DNA of 64,000 nt from Prostheceraeus crozeri (Eukaryota > Platyhelminthes > Polycladida > Euryleptidae). Positions 21,184 to 31,422 of this stretch are shown piece by piece; position 1 is the stretch's first letter, and each line of letters starts with the position of its first letter. The DNA lies in NCBI GenBank assembly GCA_907163375.1, contig CAJQUW010014747.1:124001-188000 (forward strand). Reading direction: 5' to 3'. Below the pieces are notes generated by a model. The model did not search any database, had not been told where the DNA came from, and saw only the letters and a list, made by a program, of their open reading frames with translations. Position numbers and translations under genes: made by a program.

Positions 21184-21382
21184 AACCAGTAATCATTGTA
21201 TATTTTATGAAACTGAACTCTTTCCTGCTGCTCTGGATTGGAAGTGGCATCCTGTACATATTGCAGTGTTTCACAACGAACATTGTATCATGACCGGTTT
21301 ACGTGATATCAGTAAAGTAGCTGACATTGCTAAATCTTTAATGCGCTATCTGTATGAGTCACAGTTAATAGAATCGTGTTAA
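20849..21382 (+). CDS. TATA-box-binding-protein-like protein, B left arm
   Basis: 177 residues: IINAMREMNLGKDTDLEQL, GRPQMLVIR, LQIFRCGKIHVLG, then LTLKNIVVSVQL, FYETELFPAAL, VHIAVFHNEHCIMTG. Two TBP-type repeats as in A. Two residues shorter than its partner in the right arm. Frame open. Confidence 0.85.
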   Translation: MTTIRIINAMREMNLGKDTDLEQLHIHLHDSVYHRGRPQMLVIRNGRNLQIFRCGKIHVLGNLSHFVMQSMCYEVVKKMRTVMPHLRPSPLTLKNIVVSVQLKMLVNLANIKTSNHCIFYETELFPAALDWKWHPVHIAVFHNEHCIMTGLRDISKVADIAKSLMRYLYESQLIESC

Positions 21383-22286
21383 TCACATAATGTGTTTTGA
21401 ATGAGTCATCGCAATGAACTATCGCCCACACACTTGTCGGTGAAAAGGTCACACTGTCTGACGTGAGGCGCCATCGATGTTGAATGACACGCCCACACAC
21501 TTGTCGGTGAAAAGGTTGAACAAGACTGATTAGATTCTTATCTAACTGAATGGTGCTTTACCACTTCATGAGTCAGAGCCATTTATAGACATGAGTCAGC
21601 AAAGTGTATGATAATTCCTAAGCCGAGGAAATTTTCATGATTTTTCGTTATAAAATCGTTTCGTCATAAATCTTCGTTGGAAACTTTGCTAGAAACTTGA
21701 GGATGTTAACTTTCTTTCTAACTTTACAAACAGTGAAATGATTCTAACATTATTTCAAACTTTACAAACAACAACTTTATTTCTAACTTTACAAGCAGTG
21801 AAATGATTCTAACTTTATTTCAAACTTTACAAACATCAACTTTACTGTAACTTAACAAGCAGTGAAATGATTCTAATTTTATTTTATATTTCACCTATCT
21901 TACAAACAGTGACATGCTTATGCCATTATTACCAAATTAGTCCCACCTATTTGAAACCCAACTTTATGTGAAAGGAAAACAACACAGTATGTACATGATA
22001 TGTTATTCATCATCACAACTGATTTTCATGGCACCACACATAGGTATTACTGTTGGTAGCAGAAAACAAAGTTTTCATGGCACACATCACCGGAGAAAAC
22101 AAAGTCATTGAAGGAAATTGTACAGGGACAAAACAAAGTCAGGAAAAACTTTCGATACACCATCGATGATATGTTGTGATCACGATATGGACGCATGTTA
22201 CAAGGCACTCACTTACAACATCCCATAGAAAACGCCATGGAGAGAAAAACAAAACATCAACCACAACAGAGAGAAAGCACACATCA
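21383..22286. other. Non-coding region between TBP-like gene and polymerase, B left arm
   Basis: Contains the paired CACACACTTGTCGGTGAAAAGG repeat (near 21427 and 21491) and a degenerate array of phrases like TTACAAACAGTGAAATGATTC (21715-21950). No gene seen. Confidence 0.55.
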
Positions 22287-24130
22287 TCACACATCGTCGG
22301 ACGGAGGAAGAGAAAGTTTCTGTCTCTTGGGTGGAGGTAAATGTGTTTCTGGATGTCCGTAGGGTAATGAGTGGTTGGGACTCATCCAGCATCGCTTGTC
22401 TTCCCAAGCGGAGAGGCCTCGTTTCCTAAATGGCGTTGTCGTGACTTGATGTAACTGAGATTTTATGGTCATTTGTACCTTTTTAATTTTGAGTGAATTG
22501 ACAGCATCCCTATAATCTTGATGTGTCATTTTTCTTACAATTGATTTTGATATGCCTTTCGCCCGTTTTATAGAAATCTCTGAGGATTTTAGTTTCATGG
22601 AGTACATCTTGGGGAGAAGCAAGATCATCTCCTCTATCTTTTTGCCGGCGCATTCATCCTTAAAGCAGCCAAGCTTTGCTTTATTTGATATTGAGTAAAG
22701 CGGATGGTCAGTGGGATAGTTGGAACTATCAAACTTGGGTGTCAAATAGTTCAAAATATCTTCCTGCTTGACTTGGCTCGTAGTTGTCAAAGCCAGGAAG
22801 AAGCTGTCTGTATCACCTCCTACTACTTCCACATGTTGGAGAAGTAGACACGTCTTAAAAGTTTGATAAAATAACTTATACATTTCTAACTTGGAGTGAT
22901 CCAGAACAGCTTGTCCTACATAAATGGGCTTGCAAAGTTCTACTTTTGATTTTAGCATTTCAATGCCGGCCAGTTCTCCGTAAATAATATCGTGATGGCA
23001 AAAGAGAGGTGAACGAAACGATTTTCTGACCGCCTCAGGATCTGTTACTAGACGATAGTCCATGCGCTTTCTTACATCCTCCATGGTTTTACCGAAGATG
23101 GCATTGTTCTTAAATTCAAGAAAGTCCTTTTCAAAAGGATTCTTAGATTCAGCCCGTTTCTTGCTATTAAATTCTATATAGGGCTTTCAAAAGGCTTTCT
23201 GTCTAAATTGGATAGCGCGATGCACTTTATCGAGTTGCATCCCCACACTTAGATAGAATTTGAGGATGGAGTAGTGAACAATGTAGTGCTGCATATTATA
23301 CTGAGTGAGCAACAACTTCCTCGTGGGTTTATATTTTAAGTCATTTTCCTTCTCATACTTCCTATTGTATTCCTCCATAAAGGGAGAGAACATATCTGGA
23401 CTGACTATGCCAGATTCAGGTGCGAGAGGAAAATCAACTGTCTTATTCTTAATACATTCTGGATAGATGAGGTCGACTTCAAATAAATAACCTATGTCGG
23501 CCTCATCTTCCTGTGCCATGATGTGTGCAGGATTGGAAAAGTTCTCAATCTCATGGGGCTCTACCCATTCAAAGTCAGACTGTGGCAAAGGATTGGATAA
23601 TGCACGCCCATATAAATTATTTTGGTCTATGTACACCAAATGCGTGGTCGATCCTATGTCTTGGGTGCTGTTTATGACATGCTTGTTGACAAAAGTCAAC
23701 CCACCCCGAATGCCACGTTCAAATAATGTATACATTTCTGCATCTTGCAGTAAATGTATTCCCTCCTTCGTCATCTTGAAGGCTGACTGATAGGGTAGAC
23801 CCGGCAAACTTGCAAAATGGGCGCTGTCTAAAGCGTCCTGTTCTAGCGTGACTTTCCTAAAAGTCTCAAAGACGGCAGCCAACAGATAGACGCCTAATTT
23901 TAAGTAGGCAAGCATATAGTCACCAAAAGAGCGACAACCTAGTTCTTGCCATGCTTAGTCTGCATGCCTATAGTCATCCGGCGAACAGTCCTCACCCGTC
24001 AAATCGTTCTTAAATTTATCAATGGATGGAAGGGTTTGGTGAGGTGAAATGTTTCTAAATTACTAGCCAATGCGCTTAAGGAAAAAGAAATACATTGAAA
24101 ACTGTCTATAAACTTTATGTCATAGAAGGC
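22287..24130 (-). pseudogene. Partial polymerase B, B left copy (fossil)
   Basis: The C-terminal two-thirds of the Polinton polymerase on -: Exo III-like YLKLGVYLL, motif A region YIDQNNLYGRAL, motif B region and GGDTDSFF (motif C), ending SDDV. The homology to element A stops at about 24130 at the foldback point. Broken, about three breaks. Confidence 0.85.
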
Positions 24131-24151
24131 AGTTTTCAATTTTTACAATTT
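23660..24151. other. Unpaired centre of the palindrome with a foldback hairpin
   Basis: This 492-bp loop is polymerase sequence of the left copy that the right copy lacks. At its inner edge ATTGAAAACTG (24094-24104) is followed after 25 bases by its exact inverse CAGTTTTCAAT (24130-24140). Polymerase homology ends at the second half of this hairpin. This is what a strand folding back to prime its own copying would leave. Confidence 0.75.
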
Positions 24152-25524
24152 ACATAGGATCGACCACGCATTTGATGTACATAGACCAAAATAATTTATA
24201 TGGGCGTGCATTATCCAATCCTTTGCCACAGTCTGACTTTGAATGGGTAGAGCCCCATGAGATTGAGAACTTTTCCAATCCTGCACACATCATGGCACAG
24301 GAAGATGAGGCCGACATAGGTTATTTATTTGAAGTCGACCTCATCTATCCAGAATGTATTAAGAATAAGACAGTTGATTTTCCTCTCGCGCCTGAATCTG
24401 GCATAGTCAGTCCAGATATGTTCTCTCCCTTTATGGAGGAATACAATAGGAAGTATGAGAAGGAAAATGACTTAAAATATAAACCCACGAGGAAGTTGTT
24501 GCTCACTCAGTATAATATGCAGCACTACATTGTTCACTACTCCATCCTCAAATTCTATCTAAGTGTGGGGATGCAACTCGATAAAGTGCATCGCGCTATC
24601 CAATTTAGACAGAAAGCCTTTTGAAAGCCCTATATAGAATTTAATAGCAAGAAACGGGCTGAATCTAAGAATCCTTTTGAAAAGGACTTTCTTGAATTTA
24701 AGAACAATGCCATCTTCGGTAAAACCATGGAGGATGTAAGAAAGCGCATGGACTATCGTCTAGTAACAGATCCTGAGGCGGTCAGAAAATCGTTTCGTTC
24801 ACCTCTCTTTTGCCATCACGATATTATTTACGGAGAACTGGCCGGCATTGAAATGCTAAAATCAAAAGTAGAACTTTGCAAGCCCATTTATGTAGGACAA
24901 GCTGTTCTGGATCACTCCAAGTTAGAAATGTATAAGTTATTTTATCAAACTTTTAAGACGTGTCTACTTCTCCAACATGTGGAAGTAGTAGGAGGTGATA
25001 CAGACAGCTTCTTCCTGGCTTTGACAACTACGAGCCAAGTCAAGCAGGAAGATATTTTGAACTATTTGACACCCAAGTTTGATAGTTCCAACTATCCCAC
25101 TGACCATCCGCTTTACTCAATATCAAATAAAGCAAAGCTTGGCTGCTTTAAGGATGAATGCGCCGGCAAAAAGATAGAGGAGATGATCTTGCTTCTCCCC
25201 AAGATGTACTCCATGAAACTAAAATCCTCAGAGATTTCTATAAAACGGGCGAAAGGCATATCAAAATCAATTGTAAGAAAAATGACACATCAAGATTATA
25301 GGGATGCTGTCAATTCACTCAAAATTAAAAAGGTACAAATGACCATAAAATCTCAGTTACATCAAGTCACGACAACGCCATTTAGGAAACGAGGCCTCTC
25401 CGCTTGGGAAGACAAGCGATGCTGGATGAGTCCCAACCACTCATTACCCTACGGACATCCAGAAACACATTTACCTCCACCCAAGAGACAGAAACTTTCT
25501 CTTCCTCCGTCCGACGATGTGTGA
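24152..25524 (+). pseudogene. Partial polymerase B, B right copy (fossil)
   Basis: Starts abruptly at CATAGGATCGACCACGC and carries the DQNNLYGRAL motif A region, motif B region and GGDTDSFF. The last 265 residues match the left copy exactly as far as I can compare. Broken, about one break plus the missing front. Confidence 0.85.
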
Positions 25525-26427
25525 TGATGTGTGCTTTCTCTCTGTTGTGGTTGATGTTTTGCTTTTTTCTCCATGGCGTTTTCTATGGGATGTTGTAAGT
25601 GAGTGCCTTGTAACATGCGTCCATATCGTGATCACAACATATCATCGATGGTGTATCGAAAGTTTTTCCTGACTTTGTTTTGTCCCTGTACAATTTCCTT
25701 CAATGACTTTGTTTTCTCCGGTGATGTGTGCCATGAAAACTTTGTTTTCTGCTACCAACAGTATTACCTATGTGTGGTGCTATAAAAATCAGTTGTGATG
25801 ATGAATAACATATCATGTACATACTGTGTTGTTTTCCTTTCACATAAAGTTGGGTTTCAAATAGGTGGGACTAACTTGGTAATAATGGCATAAGCATGTC
25901 ACTGTTTGTAAGATAGGTGAAATATAAAATAAAGTTAGAATCATTCACTGCTTGTTAAGTTACAGTAAAGTTGATGTTTGTAAAGTTTGAAATAAAGTTA
26001 GAATCATTTCACTGCTTGTAAAGTTAGAAATAAAGTTGTTGTTTGTAAAGTTTGAAATAATGTTAGAATCATTTCACTGTTTGTAAAGTTAGAAAGAAAG
26101 TTAACATCCTCAAGTTTCTAGCAAAGTTTCCAACGAAGATTTATGACGAAACGATTTTATAACGAAAAATCATGAAAGTTTCCTCGGCTTAGGAATTATC
26201 ATACACTTTGCTGACTCATGTCTGTAAATGGCTCTGACTCATGAAGTGGTAAAGCGCCATTCAGTTAGATAAGAATCTAATCAGTCTTGTTCAACCTTTT
26301 CACCGACAAGTGTGTGGGCGTGTCATTCAACATCGATGGCGCCTCACGTCAGACAGTGTGACCTTTTCACCGACAAGTGTGTGGGCGATGGTTCATTGCA
26401 ATGACTCATTCAAAACACATTATGTGA
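25525..26427. other. Non-coding region between polymerase and TBP-like gene, B right arm
   Basis: Mirror of 21383-22286 with the TTTGTAAAGTTAGAAATAAAG-type array at 25905-26105 and the paired ACCTTTTCACCGACAAGTG repeat at 26295 and 26363. No gene seen. Confidence 0.55.
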
Positions 26428-26967
26428 TTAACACGATTCTATTAACTGTGACTCATACAGATAGCGCATTAAAGATTTAGCAATGTCAGCTACTTTACTG
26501 ATATCACGTAAACCGGTCATGATACAATGTCCGTTGTGAAACACTGCAATATGTACAGGATGCCACTTCCAATCCAGAGCAGCAGGAAAGAGTTCAGTTT
26601 CATAAAATATACAATGATTACTGGTTTTAATGTTTGCTAGATTCACTAACATCTTCAATTGAACAGACACTACTATATTCTTCAATGTCAGGGGACTGGG
26701 ACGTAGATGAGGCATGACTGTTCGCATTTTCTTGACGACTTCGTAACACATGGACTGCATCACGAAATGAGAAAGGTTTCCTAGGACGTGGATTTTGCCG
26801 CAGCGAAAGATTTGAAGATTTCGACCGTTGCTCATGCGAATGACCAACATTTGTGGACGACCGCGATGATATACTGAATCGTGAAGATGGATATGTAACT
26901 GTTCTAAATCGATGTCTTTTCCGAGATTCATTTCGCGCATGGCGTTGATGATACGGATGGTGGTCAT
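26428..26967 (-). CDS. TATA-box-binding-protein-like protein, B right arm
   Basis: 179 residues with the same two-repeat TBP pattern as 5029-5568, differing from it at only a few residues. Frame open. Confidence 0.85.
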   Translation of the reverse strand: MTTIRIINAMREMNLGKDIDLEQLHIHLHDSVYHRGRPQMLVIRMSNGRNLQIFRCGKIHVLGNLSHFVMQSMCYEVVKKMRTVMPHLRPSPLTLKNIVVSVQLKMLVNLANIKTSNHCIFYETELFPAALDWKWHPVHIAVFHNGHCIMTGLRDISKVADIAKSLMRYLYESQLIESC

Positions 26968-27262
26968 GATTCACAAGAGACATAAGGGTTGAGTGAACTT
27001 CCCTTTTATACTTTTCCCATGAGGGCTTTGGAATCACGATGTAGCAGTGATCATTATGTAGAATCATCTCTTGAATGCGAATAAATACAATGCCTTCTCC
27101 TACGTTAATGAGACGGCAAGAGTTGGATAGGATTGCGCGATGTAACCTTCGTAGTTGAAAGCGTTCTAGAGTTATCTGAAGTTGACGTTTCATATCATGA
27201 AATGTAACACACTGACTATTCCGTGATACATAGAGGCATGCTGATAATTTCCACTTGATCAT
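26627..27262 (-). CDS. PC4-like protein with Ser/Arg-rich tail, B right arm
   Basis: 211 residues; same overlap with the TBP-like gene and same RKPFSFRDAVHVLR motif near the end. Frame open. Confidence 0.5.
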   Translation of the reverse strand: MIKWKLSACLYVSRNSQCVTFHDMKRQLQITLERFQLRRLHRAILSNSCRLINVGEGIVFIRIQEMILHNDHCYIVIPKPSWEKYKREVHSTLMSLVNHDHHPYHQRHARNESRKRHRFRTVTYPSSRFSISSRSSTNVGHSHEQRSKSSNLSLRQNPRPRKPFSFRDAVHVLRSRQENANSHASSTSQSPDIEEYSSVCSIEDVSESSKH

Positions 27263-27420
27263 GATTCAAACCTGAGTGAAGAGTGCAATGCCTAAGAAAG
27301 AAGGAGAGTGGTGTTCATGTGTGGCATGGTGAGTGTACATTTTTCTGTCTTGATAAGGTGACCGTTAGGCCTTGGTCTCATAAAGACCGATGGTGCGTTC
27401 TCAGTGTGTGGAGAGTGTTA

Positions 27421-28050
27421 CTGTGGTTGATCATCATCAACATGGACATCATTTTTGAAGGTCAAGGAGACAAGATAGGGATTCAACGTAAACAACCTTC
27501 CGTCCCTGCGCGGAACCCTGCGGTTTGAATTTCAATTTCAAATGAGTAGAATCCTTTTCCCAAAATGGGGAGAGGTTTGCAATTGAGCAAGTCGAATTCG
27601 TTGCCCTCCTTTTCATGGATGATGAGACAGTGCCTATCCATATGAACATATATGTATCTTCTTTCCATGATGTGAACTTGTGGACGCTTCCCATTTTGTC
27701 GAACAATTTTTGGGAATGGTGAGATTTTCTTTCAGGAATGTTTCAAGAGTATTGAATTGTAACCGTGTCCAATAGTCTAACGGTACACATACAGCGAGTC
27801 CATACTGTGTTGAGATAAACTTTAGATAATCCATCCGATGACTTGATGTTTTTATGGTAACGTCTTTTCCGTGATGAGTTATCTTTTGATTGAAAGCATT
27901 TTTACCCAATGTTAAAGTAGGGGAGTTCAGTGTACCCAGTGCGAGAGCAGAGTTGATGGCTTCGAGTAACTGCATGGTTAGCGCAAGGACGGAAATGATT
28001 GACATGAGATCAGTCGTTCGTTTCATAACCCCACCTAGCTCCAATCGCAT
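27421..28050 (-). pseudogene. GFYSF-family protein, second paralogue, B right arm
   Basis: Mirror of 19767-20400; broken, about two breaks. TATA-type TATTTATATA on + at 28141-28150 reads as TATATAAATA for this gene. Confidence 0.7.
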
Positions 28051-28310
28051 GCGTTTCTCTTTTCAAGTTTTCCCTGTCTTTGTTACGTGACAAAGAGTTA
28101 TCACACGTGAACTTTTCACCGCGTGGGTGGAAGCCTTCCCTATTTATATACAAGGTCGTTCTAGTCCTCACAAAGACTTTAGTGACACGCCCCTTTTAGC
28201 GAACAAAGACCTGTGAGTAACAAAGCAGAATGACTCAGTTACTCTAGTGCCCACCCACACTGACAAGGGTTAATAAAGCGAATGATTCATTGAACTACTT
28301 CTGATTTCAT

Positions 28311-28754
28311 TTACACATGTTGACGATCAAACAAAGTCGAGGATGTAAACACACTCAGTTGAATCATGATATTTTTAACAACGCATGCATTTCCTTCCAT
28401 CGTCTCTTCCATTTTCTCCATAATTTTCTCCATATGTCGTGCATAAAATTGATCACTAAGAGTAATCCATTCTGAGCAATAGGATCCAAAACGAAGTGGT
28501 TTTTGCAAATCTTTCAACTCAATATAAGCAACGAGTCTAGCCTTCACATCTTGAGGTTGTAAACTCTCTATCAATCTTTTGAAGAGAGGAAGGCTTTCAG
28601 TTGCCACTACTTTTATATCATTCATCTTTACTTTAAATGTAAGTTTCCAATCTTGTAAAAATCCATCGAATCCTTGTTGATCAAGAGTTAAATGACACAT
28701 GTGGTTACTTAAGGTACGATGCGTCATCATAAACGTTGTGACTATAGATTTCAT
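28311..28754 (-). CDS. Polymerase-N-domain-like small protein, copy 2, B right arm
   Basis: 147 residues, near-identical to 19063-19506. Confidence 0.7.
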   Translation of the reverse strand: MKSIVTTFMMTHRTLSNHMCHLTLDQQGFDGFLQDWKLTFKVKMNDIKVVATESLPLFKRLIESLQPQDVKARLVAYIELKDLQKPLRFGSYCSEWITLSDQFYARHMEKIMEKMEETMEGNACVVKNIMIQLSVFTSSTLFDRQHV

Positions 28755-28971
28755 ATTGCTTCAATGACTTCCACTATGAATAGAAACAGAAATAACAATC
28801 ATGTTCCACTGTAAGTTTATTCAACAGAAATCAAAATTCACAAAGCAATCAGAGAGTAGTGAATACAATTCATGAAAAGATCATCACTCATTGGCAGGGA
28901 GTAAAAACATGTTCTATTTACACCCACGCTGTTGACAATAATATAGATACAATTCATAAACATCATAGAGA

Positions 28972-29445
28972 CTACAATGCCAGCGTGAAGAGAGTTTTGC
29001 AATTGTATGTGGCTTTATTTCTAGTATTACAATGTGATGGTGGTCTGTAAAGGTGATGTCTCTCACCGAAACATACAGCCATATCAAAAATCATTTCATC
29101 TCTAAACTTCTTTTGATCACAATGCATATGATAGTCTTGTCTTACACGATCTACCCAACATGGTAAATATAAATTATCAATGTGTAAGTGAAGTGTTGCT
29201 GCTTCTCGTTCAGAATCATTTCCTAATATTTTAACAATATGAAAACCTGACAGCCACCGTTTGAAATCACTTATCAAATACGTTTCATTTACAAATCCAA
29301 TATGAATCAAAATAGAAGGATCAAGCCCATGCACATGACGTCGTGACCATTCGTCTTTGTGTGGAGGACAGTAGGCAAATCTATGATATACACTAAAAAC
29401 AGTTTGATCGCTTTCCCTAATTGCAATAGCACTCAACTCCTGCAT
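28972..29445 (-). CDS. DEDD-exonuclease-like protein, B right arm
   Basis: 157 residues, near-identical to 17804-18277; FIDSEGTP is in frame upstream of the ATG. Confidence 0.5.
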   Translation of the reverse strand: MQELSAIAIRESDQTVFSVYHRFAYCPPHKDEWSRRHVHGLDPSILIHIGFVNETYLISDFKRWLSGFHIVKILGNDSEREAATLHLHIDNLYLPCWVDRVRQDYHMHCDQKKFRDEMIFDMAVCFGERHHLYRPPSHCNTRNKATYNCKTLFTLAL

Positions 29446-29500
29446 GGGTGTCCCCTCACTGTCTATGAAGATGACAACTTACAATATCAAAAACACTTAA

Positions 29501-29770
29501 TTACAAGATAATACATTGAGCAGGAAATTTACAAGGATGTCTGTCCTTTACATAACAAAAGATACATACAACATGATTACAATGTTTAAATTGAATATAA
29601 CACACAAGACCGCGTTTTCCACATTCACTATAAACTAACTGATTAGAATACTTAAGATTTCTTTTTGGTGGTAACGCCATCCTTCTTTGATGCGCGACGA
29701 CGTTTAGGTTTGGTGACAGGTTCTTGACACTCTTTGACGCAAGAATCAATGACTCTCTCAATGTGATCAA
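29501..29770 (-). CDS. Small RING-like zinc-binding protein, B right arm
   Basis: Same Cys/His pattern as 8248-8517; overlaps the GFYSF-1 gene end. Confidence 0.65.
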   Translation of the reverse strand: MITLRESLILASKSVKNLSPNLNVVAHQRRMALPPKRNLKYSNQLVYSECGKRGLVCYIQFKHCNHVVCIFCYVKDRHPCKFPAQCIIL

Positions 29771-30380
29771 GACCTGTTAACTCAGGTTGATGATGAATTT
29801 GGGCAACACGCAAATTGAGAGAAATCAAATTACCGTCAGATTGATGAGGTCCCACATAAACAGCAGGCACCTCAATATGAAAGGAATAAAAGCCTACATC
29901 TAGCGTTGACACTTCTGTTTCAACTGACTGTTCAACTGCCACTCCTGAAGTGACTTTACAATACTTACTTTGTAAAATGAAGCAGCGAATGCCGCGATAC
30001 AAAGGTTTATAATATGAAGTTTTCTTTACTTGCCACAACTGCAATAGTTCAGTGGGAATAAGAGCCTTTTGCCTCACGACGTCTTCTAAAATGTCAAGCT
30101 GCTGACGCAACCAATTATCAATAGGTATACTCAGGTTTTGACCGCAACGATTTACTTGCGTATCCACTTTTGGTAGGTATACCGCCGGCGTTTGAAGATA
30201 GAGTCGAACACCGTTGTAGCGCACTAGTTGTTTGTAGGTGGGATAGCCGTGAATTACCTTTTCAATTTTCAGATTCCACAGCTCGAGATGATGAGGATTG
30301 AGTGATACAGCAGTAGGAGTAGGATTCATGGCCATAGCAGTCTGTAACGAAAGAATACCACTAAGTACATTCATGATCAT
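29652..30380 (-). CDS. GFYSF-family protein, first paralogue, full open copy, B right arm
   Basis: At 242 residues this is the best copy for study of the family. Order: hydrophobic N-terminus, NPHHLELWNLKIEKV, IPIDNWLRQQLDILEDVV, IPTELLQLWQVKK, DVGFYSFHIEVPAVYVGP, DGNLISLNLRVAQI, and a basic tail KPKRRRASKKDG. The C counterpart (58718-59492) has ILIPVSPYIRHQLDIIEEYV, IPIPLAQEWKARD and LFIVNGLYYGRH in the same order. Likely nuclear. A single-strand DNA-binding role is possible from the strand pattern, but I do not recognise the family. Confidence 0.65.
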   Translation of the reverse strand: MIMNVLSGILSLQTAMAMNPTPTAVSLNPHHLELWNLKIEKVIHGYPTYKQLVRYNGVRLYLQTPAVYLPKVDTQVNRCGQNLSIPIDNWLRQQLDILEDVVRQKALIPTELLQLWQVKKTSYYKPLYRGIRCFILQSKYCKVTSGVAVEQSVETEVSTLDVGFYSFHIEVPAVYVGPHQSDGNLISLNLRVAQIHHQPELTGLDHIERVIDSCVKECQEPVTKPKRRRASKKDGVTTKKKS

Positions 30381-30458
30381 CAGAGAAAAGAAAATCCTTA
30401 GCTTAGCAGTGACATATGAGGTGGCCCTTAAGAGGACCTTTTGCTGCGTTCACATGAT

Positions 30459-30689
30459 TTAAAGCTTATCACCAAAGTCCAACTCTTCGTCATCGTCCAG
30501 TAAATTAAATGTCTTGGCCTTAGGACCCGAATTAAGTTTCAATTCCTTAAAGGACTTGAAGATAAAGCGTCTAGGTGGTGGAGGCGATGGTGGCGATGGT
30601 TCAACAAAATAGGCTTGTACAATCATCGGCCACACACTCTCCTGCGCCTCTCTTCTAAAATGTTCGTAAGGGTTAGGCCACACAGTCAT
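30459..30689 (-). CDS. Pro-rich protein with acidic C-terminus, B right arm
   Basis: MTVWPNPYEHF start, PSPPSPPPP hinge, LDDDEELDFGDKL tail. Mirror of 16551-16790 with a shorter hinge. Confidence 0.55.
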   Translation of the reverse strand: MTVWPNPYEHFRREAQESVWPMIVQAYFVEPSPPSPPPPRRFIFKSFKELKLNSGPKAKTFNLLDDDEELDFGDKL

Positions 30690-30960
30690 GACACTCACTT
30701 GTAAATTTAGAAACAGGATGGAATCAGACAAAATTGAGACGGAGAATGGCTTGAGCAAATCACACACTTTTCGAGTCAAGAGAATGAAATGAAGAGAAAA
30801 TGGGGAGATGACTGCTTCTATAGGATCCTGCGAATCCACACTTGACACTATGAATGCCAATCAGAGACCTCCGTTTCTTCCCTGACTTCGTTGTGGCAGG
30901 GAAAAGGAGGCACGCGGACGACTGACTCATGATTGCTTTTCCCAAATCTTGTAGTCAAAT

Positions 30961-31422
30961 CTAGTTTAGCACATTGAGTTGAATATGAATGTGTTTCATG
31001 CGACATAAGAGCAAGTTGGATCCATGCTCATGAAATGAATCTAGTCGAGATGCAATTTTCGCCATGTGTCGCTGATAGAAATCTTTAGGATCATGTATCG
31101 TCTCTGCAGAATAGGATGCAAAATGAAACACTACACGTTCGCCCGCATGTTCATCAGTCACTTTCTCAAATTCGATCTCTGCAACTAATCGTCCTTTCAC
31201 ATCTTTATTCATCAAACTGTCCATGAGCTGTTGGAAAACGAAGTAACATTTAGCGATAGCAAATTCTAGGTCTGCCTTTTCATGATGAAATGAGATGATG
31301 TAGTCCCTAATCACACCTCGAAGACTTTGTCGATGAAAACGCAGTGAAAAAAATTCATTCGTAAACTCTACTGCATCTGTCATCTTTTTCCTATCACATC
31401 TGAGACATAGCATGAATGACAC
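30961..31422 (-). CDS. Polymerase-N-domain-like small protein, copy 1, B right arm
   Basis: 153 residues; differs from the left-arm copy by a handful of residues (for example RDYIISFH against RVYIISFH). Outermost gene of this arm. Confidence 0.7.
   Translation of the reverse strand: MSFMLCLRCDRKKMTDAVEFTNEFFSLRFHRQSLRGVIRDYIISFHHEKADLEFAIAKCYFVFQQLMDSLMNKDVKGRLVAEIEFEKVTDEHAGERVVFHFASYSAETIHDPKDFYQRHMAKIASRLDSFHEHGSNLLLCRMKHIHIQLNVLN

Larger units (their letters stand above)
14892..23659. repeat. Left arm of the 17-kb palindrome
   Basis: Inverse of 24152-32228. It is longer mainly because of the 560-bp SINE-like insertion at 18463-19022, which the other arm lacks. Confidence 0.9.
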
